From Bacillota bacterium (GTDB taxonomy: Bacteria; Bacillota; Clostridia; Lachnospirales; Lachnospiraceae): a DNA stretch of 41,563 bases. The notes beneath the pieces are model-generated. The model did not search any database. It was not told the origin of the DNA and saw only the letters and a list, made by a program, of their open reading frames with translations. The translations under genes and the position numbers were made by a program. Below are positions 1 to 6,966 of the stretch, one piece after another; position 1 is the stretch's first letter, and the number at the start of each line of letters is the position of its first letter. The DNA is taken from NCBI GenBank assembly GCA_023411215.1, contig JAEYOY010000050.1, positions 1 to 41,563 on the forward strand, read 5' to 3'.

Positions 1-1
1 A

Positions 2-610
2 CCGACACCGACGCCGATGCCGCGACCGACACCTATGCCGATGCCGCGACCGACACCTATGCCGACGCCACGTCCGACACCTATGCCAACACCGACGCCG
101 ACACCGACCTGTCCGCCTTGTGAGGAGTGCCCGCCTCCAAGCGTTCCGATTCCATGTCCGGAGTGTCCGGAGATTTTACCGGCAAAGCCCTGTCCTGAAT
201 GCGAGGAGTGTAAGCCTTGTCCTGCTTGTGAAGAGTGTAAACCCTGTCCACCAAATGAAACAACAATCATTGTCAAGCCGATACCGATTCCCGTACCTGT
301 TCCGGTGGAAGAGGAGAAATGTAAACGAGACTGTCTGGTAGAAGCGGGTGTAATATTTGGATGTATCTGGGGATGCAGCTGTTGTCACAATCATGGTTGG
401 GAAATTAAGCTCTATATAGCTTGCGGTTCCCGCAAGAGGTTACTGCATTGTGCAAGTATATATGGCTGTGGTTGCTTTGAGTTCAAAGTACCCTACGATG
501 ATTTTTATTGTTTGGAAGTATGCCCGGTCGGATCAAATACCAATGCATGTACTTGTAAACCGATGCTTACTTTAAAGAATGTCGGAGTAAAGAGTCTCAT
601 GATTGATTAA
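2..610 (+). CDS. Pro/Thr/Met-repeat, Cys-rich protein, 5' truncated by window edge
   Basis: I do not recognise this protein. The reading frame is open to the left edge (frame 2 reads P-T-P-T-P before the first ATG at 17), so the gene almost certainly starts outside the window. Three parts are visible. First, a PMPRPTPM octapeptide repeat (roughly the first 35 residues). Second, a Cys-rich linker with the units CPECEECKPC and CPACEECKPC. Third, a short proline/valine stretch (PIPIPVPVPV) leading to a C-terminal region of about 95 residues with many more cysteines (CGCF, GCSCCHNHGW). No membrane segment follows the repeats. The Cys content suggests metal binding or disulfide cross-linking, as in spore-coat or surface structural proteins, but that is inference. 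Stop TAA at 608-610; no strong terminator follows before the next promoter. Confidence 0.7.
   Translation, partial: PTPTPMPRPTPMPMPRPTPMPTPRPTPMPTPTPTPTCPPCEECPPPSVPIPCPECPEILPAKPCPECEECKPCPACEECKPCPPNETTIIVKPIPIPVPVPVEEEKCKRDCLVEAGVIFGCIWGCSCCHNHGWEIKLYIACGSRKRLLHCASIYGCGCFEFKVPYDDFYCLEVCPVGSNTNACTCKPMLTLKNVGVKSLMID
14..109 (+). repeat. 24-bp tandem repeat, GC-rich
   Basis: Two identical 24-bp units (14-37 and 38-61) are followed by one diverged unit (62-85) and a fourth that keeps only the ccg/acc rhythm. Each unit encodes the octapeptide PMPRPTPM. The stretch is strikingly GC-rich next to the surrounding AT-rich DNA. Copy number probably extends beyond the left window edge. Confidence 0.85.
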
Positions 611-643
611 TCTGATATGTTTTGACTAAACGAATATTCTATG

Positions 644-672
644 TTGAAATGGTTAATAAGAAACATTATAAT
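644..672 (+). promoter_or_regulatory. sigma-A type promoter for the DJ-1 family gene
   Basis: TTGAAA at 644-649 and TATAAT at 667-672 with a 17-bp spacer, 32 bp upstream of the ATG at 704. The ribosome binding site AAGGAG lies at 691-696. Confidence 0.7.
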
Positions 673-703
673 AAGACTAAATCGATAGAAAAGGAGTATT
701 CGT

Positions 704-1264
704 ATGGCAAAGGTATATCTGTTTCTGGCAGAAGGTTTTGAGGAAATTGAAGGTTTAACGGTAGTTGATTTGCTTCGCAGAGCAAATATTGATATTGTAA
801 TGGTTTCTGTCACCGGGGATCTTCATGTTACAGGTTCCCATCGGATCACAACGATCGCTGACGCTTTATTTGACGAAGTAGATTATTCGGATGCTGATTT
901 GCTTGTACTTCCGGGAGGATTGCCCGGAACCAATAATCTGCAAGAGCATGAAGGCTTGGATAGACTGCTTCGGGATTTTGCCCATAAGGATAAAAAATTG
1001 GCAGCAATCTGTGCAGCGCCTCGAGTGCTCGGAAGTAAGGGGATACTAAATGGCAAGAATGCAACCTGCTATCCCGGAAATGAAGATCAGCTTTTAGGAG
1101 CTCATGTAATTAATGCCGACGTAGTAATGGACGGTAATATAACGACCAGTAAGGGAATGGGTACCGCAATTGACTTTTCCCTATCCTTAATAAAGATTTT
1201 AAAGGGACCGGAAGAAGCTTTCAGAATTGCGCAGGCCATTCAATATGCCCATTATGATGAATAG
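704..1264 (+). CDS. DJ-1/PfpI family protein
   Basis: This is a 186-residue class I glutamine amidotransferase-like protein of the DJ-1/ThiJ/PfpI superfamily. The N-terminal segment carries EGFEEIE with the conserved acidic residue (E16), and the nucleophile elbow is AAICAAP with Cys103. Length matches the family (about 180-190 aa). Members include protein and nucleotide deglycase candidates, redox-sensing chaperones and proteases; the sequence alone does not decide which. It has its own promoter and a good ribosome binding site (AAGGAG, 7 nt before ATG). It converges with the symporter gene downstream, so it is probably monocistronic and cytosolic. Family assignment is secure, exact activity is not. 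Confidence 0.93.
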   Translation: MAKVYLFLAEGFEEIEGLTVVDLLRRANIDIVMVSVTGDLHVTGSHRITTIADALFDEVDYSDADLLVLPGGLPGTNNLQEHEGLDRLLRDFAHKDKKLAAICAAPRVLGSKGILNGKNATCYPGNEDQLLGAHVINADVVMDGNITTSKGMGTAIDFSLSLIKILKGPEEAFRIAQAIQYAHYDE

Positions 1265-1306
1265 ACCAGTGGGATACAATGTTAAATCAAGAGTTAACAA
1301 ATAGAA

Positions 1307-2623
1307 TCAGCTCTTTCCGTATGGGAGTATCTGCTTGCGAAGGAAGAATAGACAGATCAGATTAGGCAGAGCCATGAATGCATTCACCAGGTCAGTGAGC
1401 TCCCATACAAGTTCTAATGACATAATTGATCCGACATAAATCATAAGGATATAGCAGATGCGGTAGGTACCTATTCCGGATTTTCCAAATAGGTATTCTA
1501 CCGCTTTTTCTCCAAAATAGGACCATCCAATTAAGGTTGCTATCGCAAAAGCGATCAAGGAAAGTCCAAGAAATACAGTACCAAACGGAATGGTATCAAA
1601 GGCGGCTGTTGTCAGCTCAGTAAAGGCATAACCACCTGCAGAAGAAGGGTTCTTAATCAGATTGGTTACAATAACAAGCCCGGTGATTGCACAGATTACT
1701 ACGGTATCCCAGAAGGTGGCACTCATGGAGATTAGGGCTTGCCTTCCAGGGCTGGAGGTCCTTGCTCCGGCAGCAGCAATAGCTGCGGAACCTATTCCAG
1801 CTTCGTTGGTGAATAAACCGCGTGCAATTCCATATCTGGCAGCAGATTTAATGGTACTGCCAATAAAGCCTCCGGCAACAGCTGCGGGGAGCTTCGAAGG
1901 GAGAAAAGCACTTTTTATAATTAATTCAATGGCGGAATAGAGATAGGGCAGATTAATAACGAGTAGCACCATACATCCAAGGACATAGAAGATACCCATC
2001 GCTGGTACCAGTGCACTGCAGATTTTACCGATGGATTTGATACCACCGACGATAACTAAACCCACAATAAGGGCGACAAAGACACCGACTACATACTCGG
2101 GAAGTCCCCAGAGGGTGTGCAGGGTTTGTGTTACAGCCCTAGCTTGTGTAGAGCAGCCAACACCATAAGATGCAATCAGAGTGAAGATACTGAATAATAC
2201 AGCCAGCCACTTCTTTCCGACTCCGTGTTCGAGTGCATACATAGGACCGCCTAGGAAAGTGCCGTCTGAGGTACGTTTTCTATATAAGACACCCAGGAAG
2301 CATTCGGCATATGTGGTAGCCATACCAAGAACACCCGTAAGCCAACACCAGAAAATCGCTCCTGGTCCACCAAGGGCGATCGCTGTTGAGATGCCTATGA
2401 TATTACCTGTTCCGATGGTTGCCGCTAAGGTTGCGGTCAAAGCAGCAAAACCACTCAAATCACCCTCCGCATTGCGGTCTGGTATAAATGATAATCGTAT
2501 TGCCTTACCAATATGTTTTTGCACACCCTTTAAATGGATTGTGAAGTAGATGTGGGCACTGAATAATAGTACCGGTAGGGGAATCCCCCATAGAAAATTA
2601 TTAATGCTCTTAAGATAGTCCAT
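1307..2623 (-). CDS. Sodium:alanine/glycine symporter family protein (AGCS)
   Basis: This is a polytopic membrane protein of the alanine or glycine:cation symporter family, importing a small neutral amino acid with Na+. Family signatures are visible: GGPGAIFWCWLTGVLGMATTYAE near the N-terminal third, GGPMYALEHG, and the TNEAGIGSAAIAAAGA signature in the middle. I place the start at the ATG at 2623, not at the longer open-frame start at 2773: the former has a strong GGGGGTTGG ribosome binding site, and MDYLKSINNFLWG is a typical AGCS beginning. That gives 438 aa, normal for the family. The extra 50 codons upstream are basic and unlike the family. It is transcribed towards the DJ-1 gene. Substrate (Ala, Gly or Ser) cannot be told from sequence. 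Confidence 0.93.
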   Translation of the reverse strand: MDYLKSINNFLWGIPLPVLLFSAHIYFTIHLKGVQKHIGKAIRLSFIPDRNAEGDLSGFAALTATLAATIGTGNIIGISTAIALGGPGAIFWCWLTGVLGMATTYAECFLGVLYRKRTSDGTFLGGPMYALEHGVGKKWLAVLFSIFTLIASYGVGCSTQARAVTQTLHTLWGLPEYVVGVFVALIVGLVIVGGIKSIGKICSALVPAMGIFYVLGCMVLLVINLPYLYSAIELIIKSAFLPSKLPAAVAGGFIGSTIKSAARYGIARGLFTNEAGIGSAAIAAAGARTSSPGRQALISMSATFWDTVVICAITGLVIVTNLIKNPSSAGGYAFTELTTAAFDTIPFGTVFLGLSLIAFAIATLIGWSYFGEKAVEYLFGKSGIGTYRICYILMIYVGSIMSLELVWELTDLVNAFMALPNLICLFFLRKQILPYGKS

Positions 2624-2794
2624 TCGACCAACCCCCACATAATGATTGTTATATGTATATGTAAAGGCTGTGAAAAGTAGAAGAGCCCTCCTTCTTCCAA
2701 TAACCGCAGAAGGAATTGCTATATGATAGCGGAGATTAATCCTTGAGGAAGGAACGAAAGCAAAAAATATCATAGACGGTAAAGAGTTTAGACG

Positions 2795-2867
2795 AACAGC
2801 CTACTGGAGTGTACGACAATAGCGAACATTCATGTCCGATAATGGCGTACAAAACAGCAGGCTGTCT
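2795..2867. repeat. Long imperfect inverted repeat downstream of murF
   Basis: The arm ACAGCCTACTG (from 2797) pairs with CAGCAGGCTGT near 2855-2865 with one mismatch, and GTACG/CGTAC inside extends the pairing. The inner loop is about 35 nt. No T-run follows on either strand, so it is not a typical terminator. It lies between the end of murF and the start of the symporter gene on the same strand, so it would be part of any read-through RNA. Confidence 0.5.
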
Positions 2868-2882
2868 GTTAACCTGTGTGAG

Positions 2883-2902
2883 AGAAGGGAGCGTCCCCTT
2901 CT
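2883..2902 (-). terminator. Hairpin after murF
   Basis: AGAAGGG/CCCTTCT, a perfect 7-bp stem with a 6-nt loop, lies 54 bp after the murF stop on the minus strand. It lacks a clear U-tract, so it may be a weak terminator or an mRNA-end stabiliser. Confidence 0.4.
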
Positions 2903-2956
2903 AGTCAGTTACTAAATTTTCAATAACAGTCCTTTTCTTTATCATTTCATACCCAA

Positions 2957-4336
2957 CTATTCCTGGAGGGCTTTCACCACATGTTCGAAGCCCATGGAGT
3001 GGGAGGCCTTTACCAGAATAGTATCACCATCCTTCAGGATGTTCGAAAGGGAGGCAATTAACTCATCACGGGTCGCAAAATGTAATAGCTGACTGGAATT
3101 ACCGGCGGTGAGGAGTTTGTTTCGCTCCAGTGCCCCTTGGTACATATGAAGGGACAGAGCCCCGACACATACTAATAGATTAATCTTGATATCAACGGCA
3201 TATTCGCCAACCTCTTTATGAAGAAAAGCTTCGTTCTTACCTAACTCGAACATGTCTCCCAATATTGCAACCTTTCTGGTATTGGCCATTCCAAGCAGAT
3301 CAAGAGCAGCCTTCATGGATACTGGATTTGCATTGTAACAGTCATCTATGATGGTCCATTTTTGTTCTCTTAGGATATTGCTTCTTCCTCCAACAGGCTC
3401 TACACAGGAGATACCGGCTTCGATTTCCCGGTTTGTCATATCGAGAAGACTTCCGACTGCAGTAGCGGCAAGGGCATTCAATACCATATGAGTTCCTGGC
3501 AGAGGAACCTCTGCATGAAACGGTTTATAACCGACATGTATGTTACAGGAGCTTCCGAGGAGACCCTTAGATACAATGTCAGTAGCGCTAACATCGTTGT
3601 CCTTGCTTAGGCCGAAGCGGATCGGACGCATGCCCTTCACTTCTTTGATCGTAGCTAACATATCATCGTCACCATTCACACAGACACGACCATATTCGCT
3701 CATAAAATCAAATATTTCCGATTTTGCCTTCAGGATCCCTTCTCTGGAGTGGAGATTCTCGAGATGGCACTGCCCGATATTTGTGATGACACAGATATCC
3801 GGTTTGGCAATTTCGCTGAGACGGTGCATTTCACCAAAATCACTGATACCCATCTCCAGGACAGCAACCTGATGAGTGTCCCTGATGCGAAGGATGGTTA
3901 GAGGTAATCCAATTTCATTATTGAAGTTACCTTCTGTCTTTAATACCTGATATTTTTGTGACAGCACAGAGCTGATGAATTCCTTCGTGCTGGTTTTGCC
4001 GACGCTGCCTGTAATACCGACGATTTTTATGTCCAGCTGTTCACGGTACCACATGGCAATGCTTTTTAAGGCTTGAAAACTATTTGGAACAAGTATATAG
4101 GGACCACCAGGAGACACGGGAGCCTTCTCACAGATAACGCCTAGGGCTCCTTTGTCAAATACCTCATTAATATAACTGTGACCATCGACACGCTCTCCTA
4201 CCGAAGCGATGAACAGAAAACCCGGTTCAACCTTTCTCGAGTCCATAACCACACCTGTTACTTCCAACCCCGAATCCTCTCCGTAAAGCATGCCGCCACT
4301 GGCTTCGGCAATCTGAGTTAATGTCATATTCTTCAA
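2957..4336 (-). CDS. murF: UDP-N-acetylmuramoyl-tripeptide--D-alanyl-D-alanine ligase MurF
   Basis: MurF adds D-Ala-D-Ala to UDP-MurNAc-tripeptide in the cytosol, the last soluble step of peptidoglycan precursor synthesis. The Mur ligase P-loop GITGSVGKTS is at about residues 107-116. The N-terminal substrate domain has VVMDSRKVEPGFLFIA, and the C-terminal domain carries DDCYNANPVSM and AILGDMFELG, all typical of MurF. The open frame also has an ATG at 4351, but nothing like a ribosome binding site precedes it. A GGAGG sits inside those first codons, 8 nt before a TTG at 4336, giving the start MKNMTLTQIAEA, which resembles other clostridial MurF N-termini. I therefore prefer TTG at 4336 (459 aa). 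It lies downstream of ddl, the enzyme making its dipeptide substrate, with a 166-bp gap. Confidence 0.93.
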   Translation of the reverse strand: MKNMTLTQIAEASGGMLYGEDSGLEVTGVVMDSRKVEPGFLFIASVGERVDGHSYINEVFDKGALGVICEKAPVSPGGPYILVPNSFQALKSIAMWYREQLDIKIVGITGSVGKTSTKEFISSVLSQKYQVLKTEGNFNNEIGLPLTILRIRDTHQVAVLEMGISDFGEMHRLSEIAKPDICVITNIGQCHLENLHSREGILKAKSEIFDFMSEYGRVCVNGDDDMLATIKEVKGMRPIRFGLSKDNDVSATDIVSKGLLGSSCNIHVGYKPFHAEVPLPGTHMVLNALAATAVGSLLDMTNREIEAGISCVEPVGGRSNILREQKWTIIDDCYNANPVSMKAALDLLGMANTRKVAILGDMFELGKNEAFLHKEVGEYAVDIKINLLVCVGALSLHMYQGALERNKLLTAGNSSQLLHFATRDELIASLSNILKDGDTILVKASHSMGFEHVVKALQE

Positions 4337-4502
4337 TCTGTAATCCTCCATAATATTTTAACCTAACAAATAACTTGCATTCGTCAATTTGCACACCTAC
4401 AGATTGACTTTAACATGATGCAGAATATAATTCGATGAGCAACTGTATGAAGTCGTTGGTACATAACGAAACCAAATCTTAAGTTGGCTTTTGACACTCC
4501 AA

Positions 4503-5531
4503 TTATTTATATTTGTTTAAGGATATATCAATAATCTTCTCGCACAGCCCCGGGAAATCCAATCCGATTACCTGTGCCTCCTGAGGAAGAAGAGAGGTGG
4601 GAGTCATACCGGGTAGAGTATTCGCTTCCAGACAGAAGATGTCGCCTTGCTCATTCAGCATGAAATCCATACGTGCATAGGTTTTTAATCGAAGTGCAGC
4701 AAAGACTTCTTCCGCAATCTTTTGCATTCTCGCGGTAAGCTCCATGCTAAGGTCAGCAGGGCAGGTCTCGATTGCGCTGCCGGCTTGATATTTATTCTTA
4801 TAATCATAGAAACCAATCAATGGTGCAATCTCGATGACTGGCAAAGCCTTGCCTTCAATGACCCCAACAGAGAATTCACGACCCTTGATATATTGTTCGA
4901 TAACGACTTCATTACCGTATATAAAAGCATCATTGAGTGCGGCTTCCATCTCGGTGGCATTATTCGCGATAGACACACCAACACTAGAACCGCCGTTACA
5001 CACTTTAACGACACAAGGGAACAGCTTCCATTCGAAAGACTCCCCCTTCTTAGCGCGAATTCCCGTTGGTGTGGGGATGTGATAAAATGCAAAAAGCTCT
5101 TTGGAGATTGCTTTGTCCATAGCCAAGGCACTACTGGTGTAATCTGTGCCGGTGTACTTAATGCCCATCAGATCAAAAGCGGCCTGAAGCTTCCCGTCCT
5201 CGCCGTTCTCGCCGTGGAGTGCTAAGAAAACGATGTCAGCCATTTGACAGATATCAAGAACATTTGGACCGAAGAAGCTGTCTGGATTACCTTTTCTCAT
5301 TGCTTTGATTTGTGTAATATCCGGATTGTTTTCTTTGATAGTTCCAAAGTCAGCTGCAAAATCTTTCTCTATATCAAATATGCCGGCAACCTCGCCGTCA
5401 TAGCCTAAGTATACATCAAGCAGGACGACCTGGTGACCTCTGCTCCTTAAAGCCTTATAAATCATATTTCCTGTGGATAAGGAGACATCTCTTTCTGTAC
5501 TGGTTCCGCCAGCCAATACTACGATTTTCAT
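4503..5531 (-). CDS. ddl: D-alanine--D-alanine ligase
   Basis: This 342-aa ATP-grasp enzyme joins two D-alanines for peptidoglycan synthesis. The N-terminus MKIVVLAGGTSTERDVSLSTG is the Ddl signature 1 region. HGENGEDGKLQAAFDLMGI holds the HGxxGEDG motif, the ATP-grasp core includes FPCVVKVCNGGSSVGVS, and the C-terminal metal/substrate site is EANTLPGMTPTSLLP. The start ATG at 5531 is preceded by GAGG at a spacing of 7 nt, and a promoter lies just upstream. Followed by murF on the same strand, so the two form the D-Ala-D-Ala module. Cytosolic. The protein is slightly shorter than VanA-type ligases, as expected for a housekeeping Ddl; I see no D-Ala-D-Lac indicator that I would trust. Confidence 0.96.
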   Translation of the reverse strand: MKIVVLAGGTSTERDVSLSTGNMIYKALRSRGHQVVLLDVYLGYDGEVAGIFDIEKDFAADFGTIKENNPDITQIKAMRKGNPDSFFGPNVLDICQMADIVFLALHGENGEDGKLQAAFDLMGIKYTGTDYTSSALAMDKAISKELFAFYHIPTPTGIRAKKGESFEWKLFPCVVKVCNGGSSVGVSIANNATEMEAALNDAFIYGNEVVIEQYIKGREFSVGVIEGKALPVIEIAPLIGFYDYKNKYQAGSAIETCPADLSMELTARMQKIAEEVFAALRLKTYARMDFMLNEQGDIFCLEANTLPGMTPTSLLPQEAQVIGLDFPGLCEKIIDISLNKYK

Positions 5532-5573
5532 TTCTAATCCTCTCTTTCATCCAAAATAAATTAATTCCAAAAT

Positions 5574-5602
5574 AGTATAGCGCAAAGAACCCTACAAGTA
5601 AA
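5574..5602 (-). promoter_or_regulatory. sigma-A type promoter for ddl-murF
   Basis: On the minus strand, TTTACT (5602-5597), a 17-bp spacer and TATACT (5579-5574), 43 bp upstream of the ddl ATG. Confidence 0.6.
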
Positions 5603-5708
5603 GATGATTAGCCGTTATTAGCACTTTTTGGGTAGATAGTCAGCACTAAGTGACAAGGGAGGTTGTAGATCAAGTATAGATATTAAATGATGAGAATTGT
5701 GAGCCACA

Positions 5709-5745
5709 AAAAAACGAGACCTACCAGGAATGATTAGTCTCGTTT
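5709..5745 (-). terminator. Intrinsic terminator after the broken transglutaminase-like gene
   Basis: Perfect 9-bp inverted repeat AAACGAGAC (5712-5720) / GTCTCGTTT (5737-5745). Read on the minus strand it ends in a run of seven T, directly after the pseudogene stop at 5756. Confidence 0.75.
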
Positions 5746-5755
5746 GTACTTAAGG

Positions 5756-6050
5756 TTAAGGAGATTTGTAGAATCTCGTATGATATCCAGCATTATCACC
5801 CATAGTAGATTCTGTAAAGTACCATCCCCCATCAAGGTAGGACAGATTCCATGGGTGGTATCCATCAGTTGTATCTCCGTAAGCGATGCGGCAGGAAAGT
5901 CCAAGCTCTTTAGCAAAGAATCTGTTTGCATGCGGCAACTATATCAGCAACCTTACTATGTACAAATTGTGACTCCTCTTTTGTTTCTCTATAGGAAGGA
6001 AATGGTCTGATTTGATCGGTTATCTTGCCATCTGCCTTTATATTGGTGCT
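5756..6050 (-). pseudogene. Remnant of a transglutaminase-like (cysteine protease fold) protein
   Basis: The minus strand holds two adjacent pieces in different frames. The downstream piece (5938-5756) encodes about 60 residues with DGYHPWNLSYLDGGWYFTES, the second half of a transglutaminase-like core (His and the acidic position; the Cys half is missing). The upstream piece (about 6050 to 5900) reads NIKADGKITDQIRPFPSYR and then VHSKVADIVAACKQILC in another frame before a stop, as expected for the region just before such a domain. Neither piece has a ribosome binding site. The combination, followed by an intact terminator, looks like a decayed secreted protein gene with at least one frameshift and a deletion of the catalytic Cys region. 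It could also be two unrelated chance frames, but the HPWN...LDGGWY pattern makes that unlikely for the 3' piece. Confidence 0.55.
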
Positions 6051-6452
6051 CTAAGCATGACTGATTGCTTTGATATTATACATTTCATAATCAGAATTAT
6101 TGAATCACCTGTTGATGTAAGAATAATTTACAATAATTAACTAGACTTAATTTTCTATAGATCATAATAAAAAACAATCGCTCATCCTATACTATGTTTA
6201 GGCAATCGATTGTTTTTGTTATGTAAGATATATTTGCTTACATCATAGGATAAGTAGGAATAATAGTAGGATGGTAGAACAAACAAAAATTACCATCATA
6301 ATATTTGCCTAAGCTGTTAACAATAATATCACAGGCAATACAAAACGAAATCACATGCGGTGATAATACTTATTAGAAGCCGCTGAACCTACAATCAGTT
6401 GATTTTGTACTTGGTTGCTTTGATACTAATCAAAATGGAGGTGAAACTTAAT
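6051..6452. other. Gene-free stretch of 400 bp before the SASP gene
   Basis: AT-rich spacer. Its only clear structure is the inverted repeat at 6169-6217. A sporulation (sigma-G type) promoter for the downstream SASP gene is expected here, but I could not find a -35/-10 pair with correct spacing that I would defend. Confidence 0.5.
6169..6217. terminator. Bidirectional terminator-like inverted repeat
   Basis: AAAAACAATCG and CGATTGTTTTT form an 11-bp stem around a loop of about 26 nt, with A-run on the left and T-run on the right, so it could act in either direction. No intact gene ends at it; it may be left over from the degraded locus. Confidence 0.5.
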
Positions 6453-6671
6453 ATGGCAAACAATAATAATAGTGGATCAAACAGAGCAGAAGTTCCTCAG
6501 GCAAGAGAAGCTCTTGATCGTTTCAAAATGGAAATCGCTAACGAAATCGGTGTTCCGTTAAAACAAGGTTATAACGGCGATTTAACTAGCAAGCAGAATG
6601 GTTCTGTAGGTGGAGAAATGGTTAAACGTATGATCAGACAGCAGGAACAACAGATGTCTGGCAGCAAATAG
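6453..6671 (+). CDS. Alpha/beta-type small acid-soluble spore protein (SASP)
   Basis: This 72-aa DNA-binding spore protein coats and protects DNA in the dormant spore and is degraded at germination. The family core is clear: a GPR protease cleavage site MEIANEIG around residues 26-33, then GVPLKQGYNGDLTSKQNGSVGGEMVKRMI. The start is the ATG at 6453, with GGAGGTG at 6437-6443. The longer open frame from 6399 is only hydrophobic read-in sequence without a ribosome binding site. It is followed at once by a strong terminator, so it is monocistronic; expression in the forespore is inferred from the family. Its presence is direct evidence that the organism forms endospores. Confidence 0.95.
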   Translation: MANNNNSGSNRAEVPQAREALDRFKMEIANEIGVPLKQGYNGDLTSKQNGSVGGEMVKRMIRQQEQQMSGSK

Positions 6672-6709
6672 TAATCTGGACTACACAAAAAAACATCACT
6701 GAGGAGACA

Positions 6710-6738
6710 GCATCACCGTTAACCGGTGATGTTTTTTT
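6710..6738 (+). terminator. Intrinsic terminator of the SASP gene
   Basis: CATCACCG/CGGTGATG stem of 8 bp with a short loop, followed by seven T. Confidence 0.9.
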
Positions 6739-6966
6739 GTATAAATAACAATTTCCATTTCCATAATCACACTATCTATGTTAAAATAAACGTGCTTTAA
6801 GTATTTAGTTACTTTTTAGTACATGTGATGTACGAAAATGAGCATATACATATACTAGAATAGAAGCGTCTGCGAAGCTGGCGCTTTTGATTCTAAGAAT
6901 ATAGTAGTACCAATTTAAAATTTCTATGAAGCTGGGTTTTGATAATAAAATAGGAAAGGATATGAG

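Noticed and set aside
14..109. CRISPR array
   Set aside because: The repeats are directly adjacent without spacers and stay in frame as protein-coding DNA.
2624..2773. 50-codon N-terminal extension of the AGCS symporter
   Set aside because: No ribosome binding site before 2773, sequence basic and unlike the family, and the ATG at 2623 has a strong site.
2640..2956. Glycine riboswitch upstream of the AGCS gene
   Set aside because: Expected by context, but I could not find the conserved glycine-riboswitch core on the minus strand.
4817..5131. 104-codon frame inside ddl
   Set aside because: Shadow frame of ddl, no ribosome binding site, no recognisable protein.
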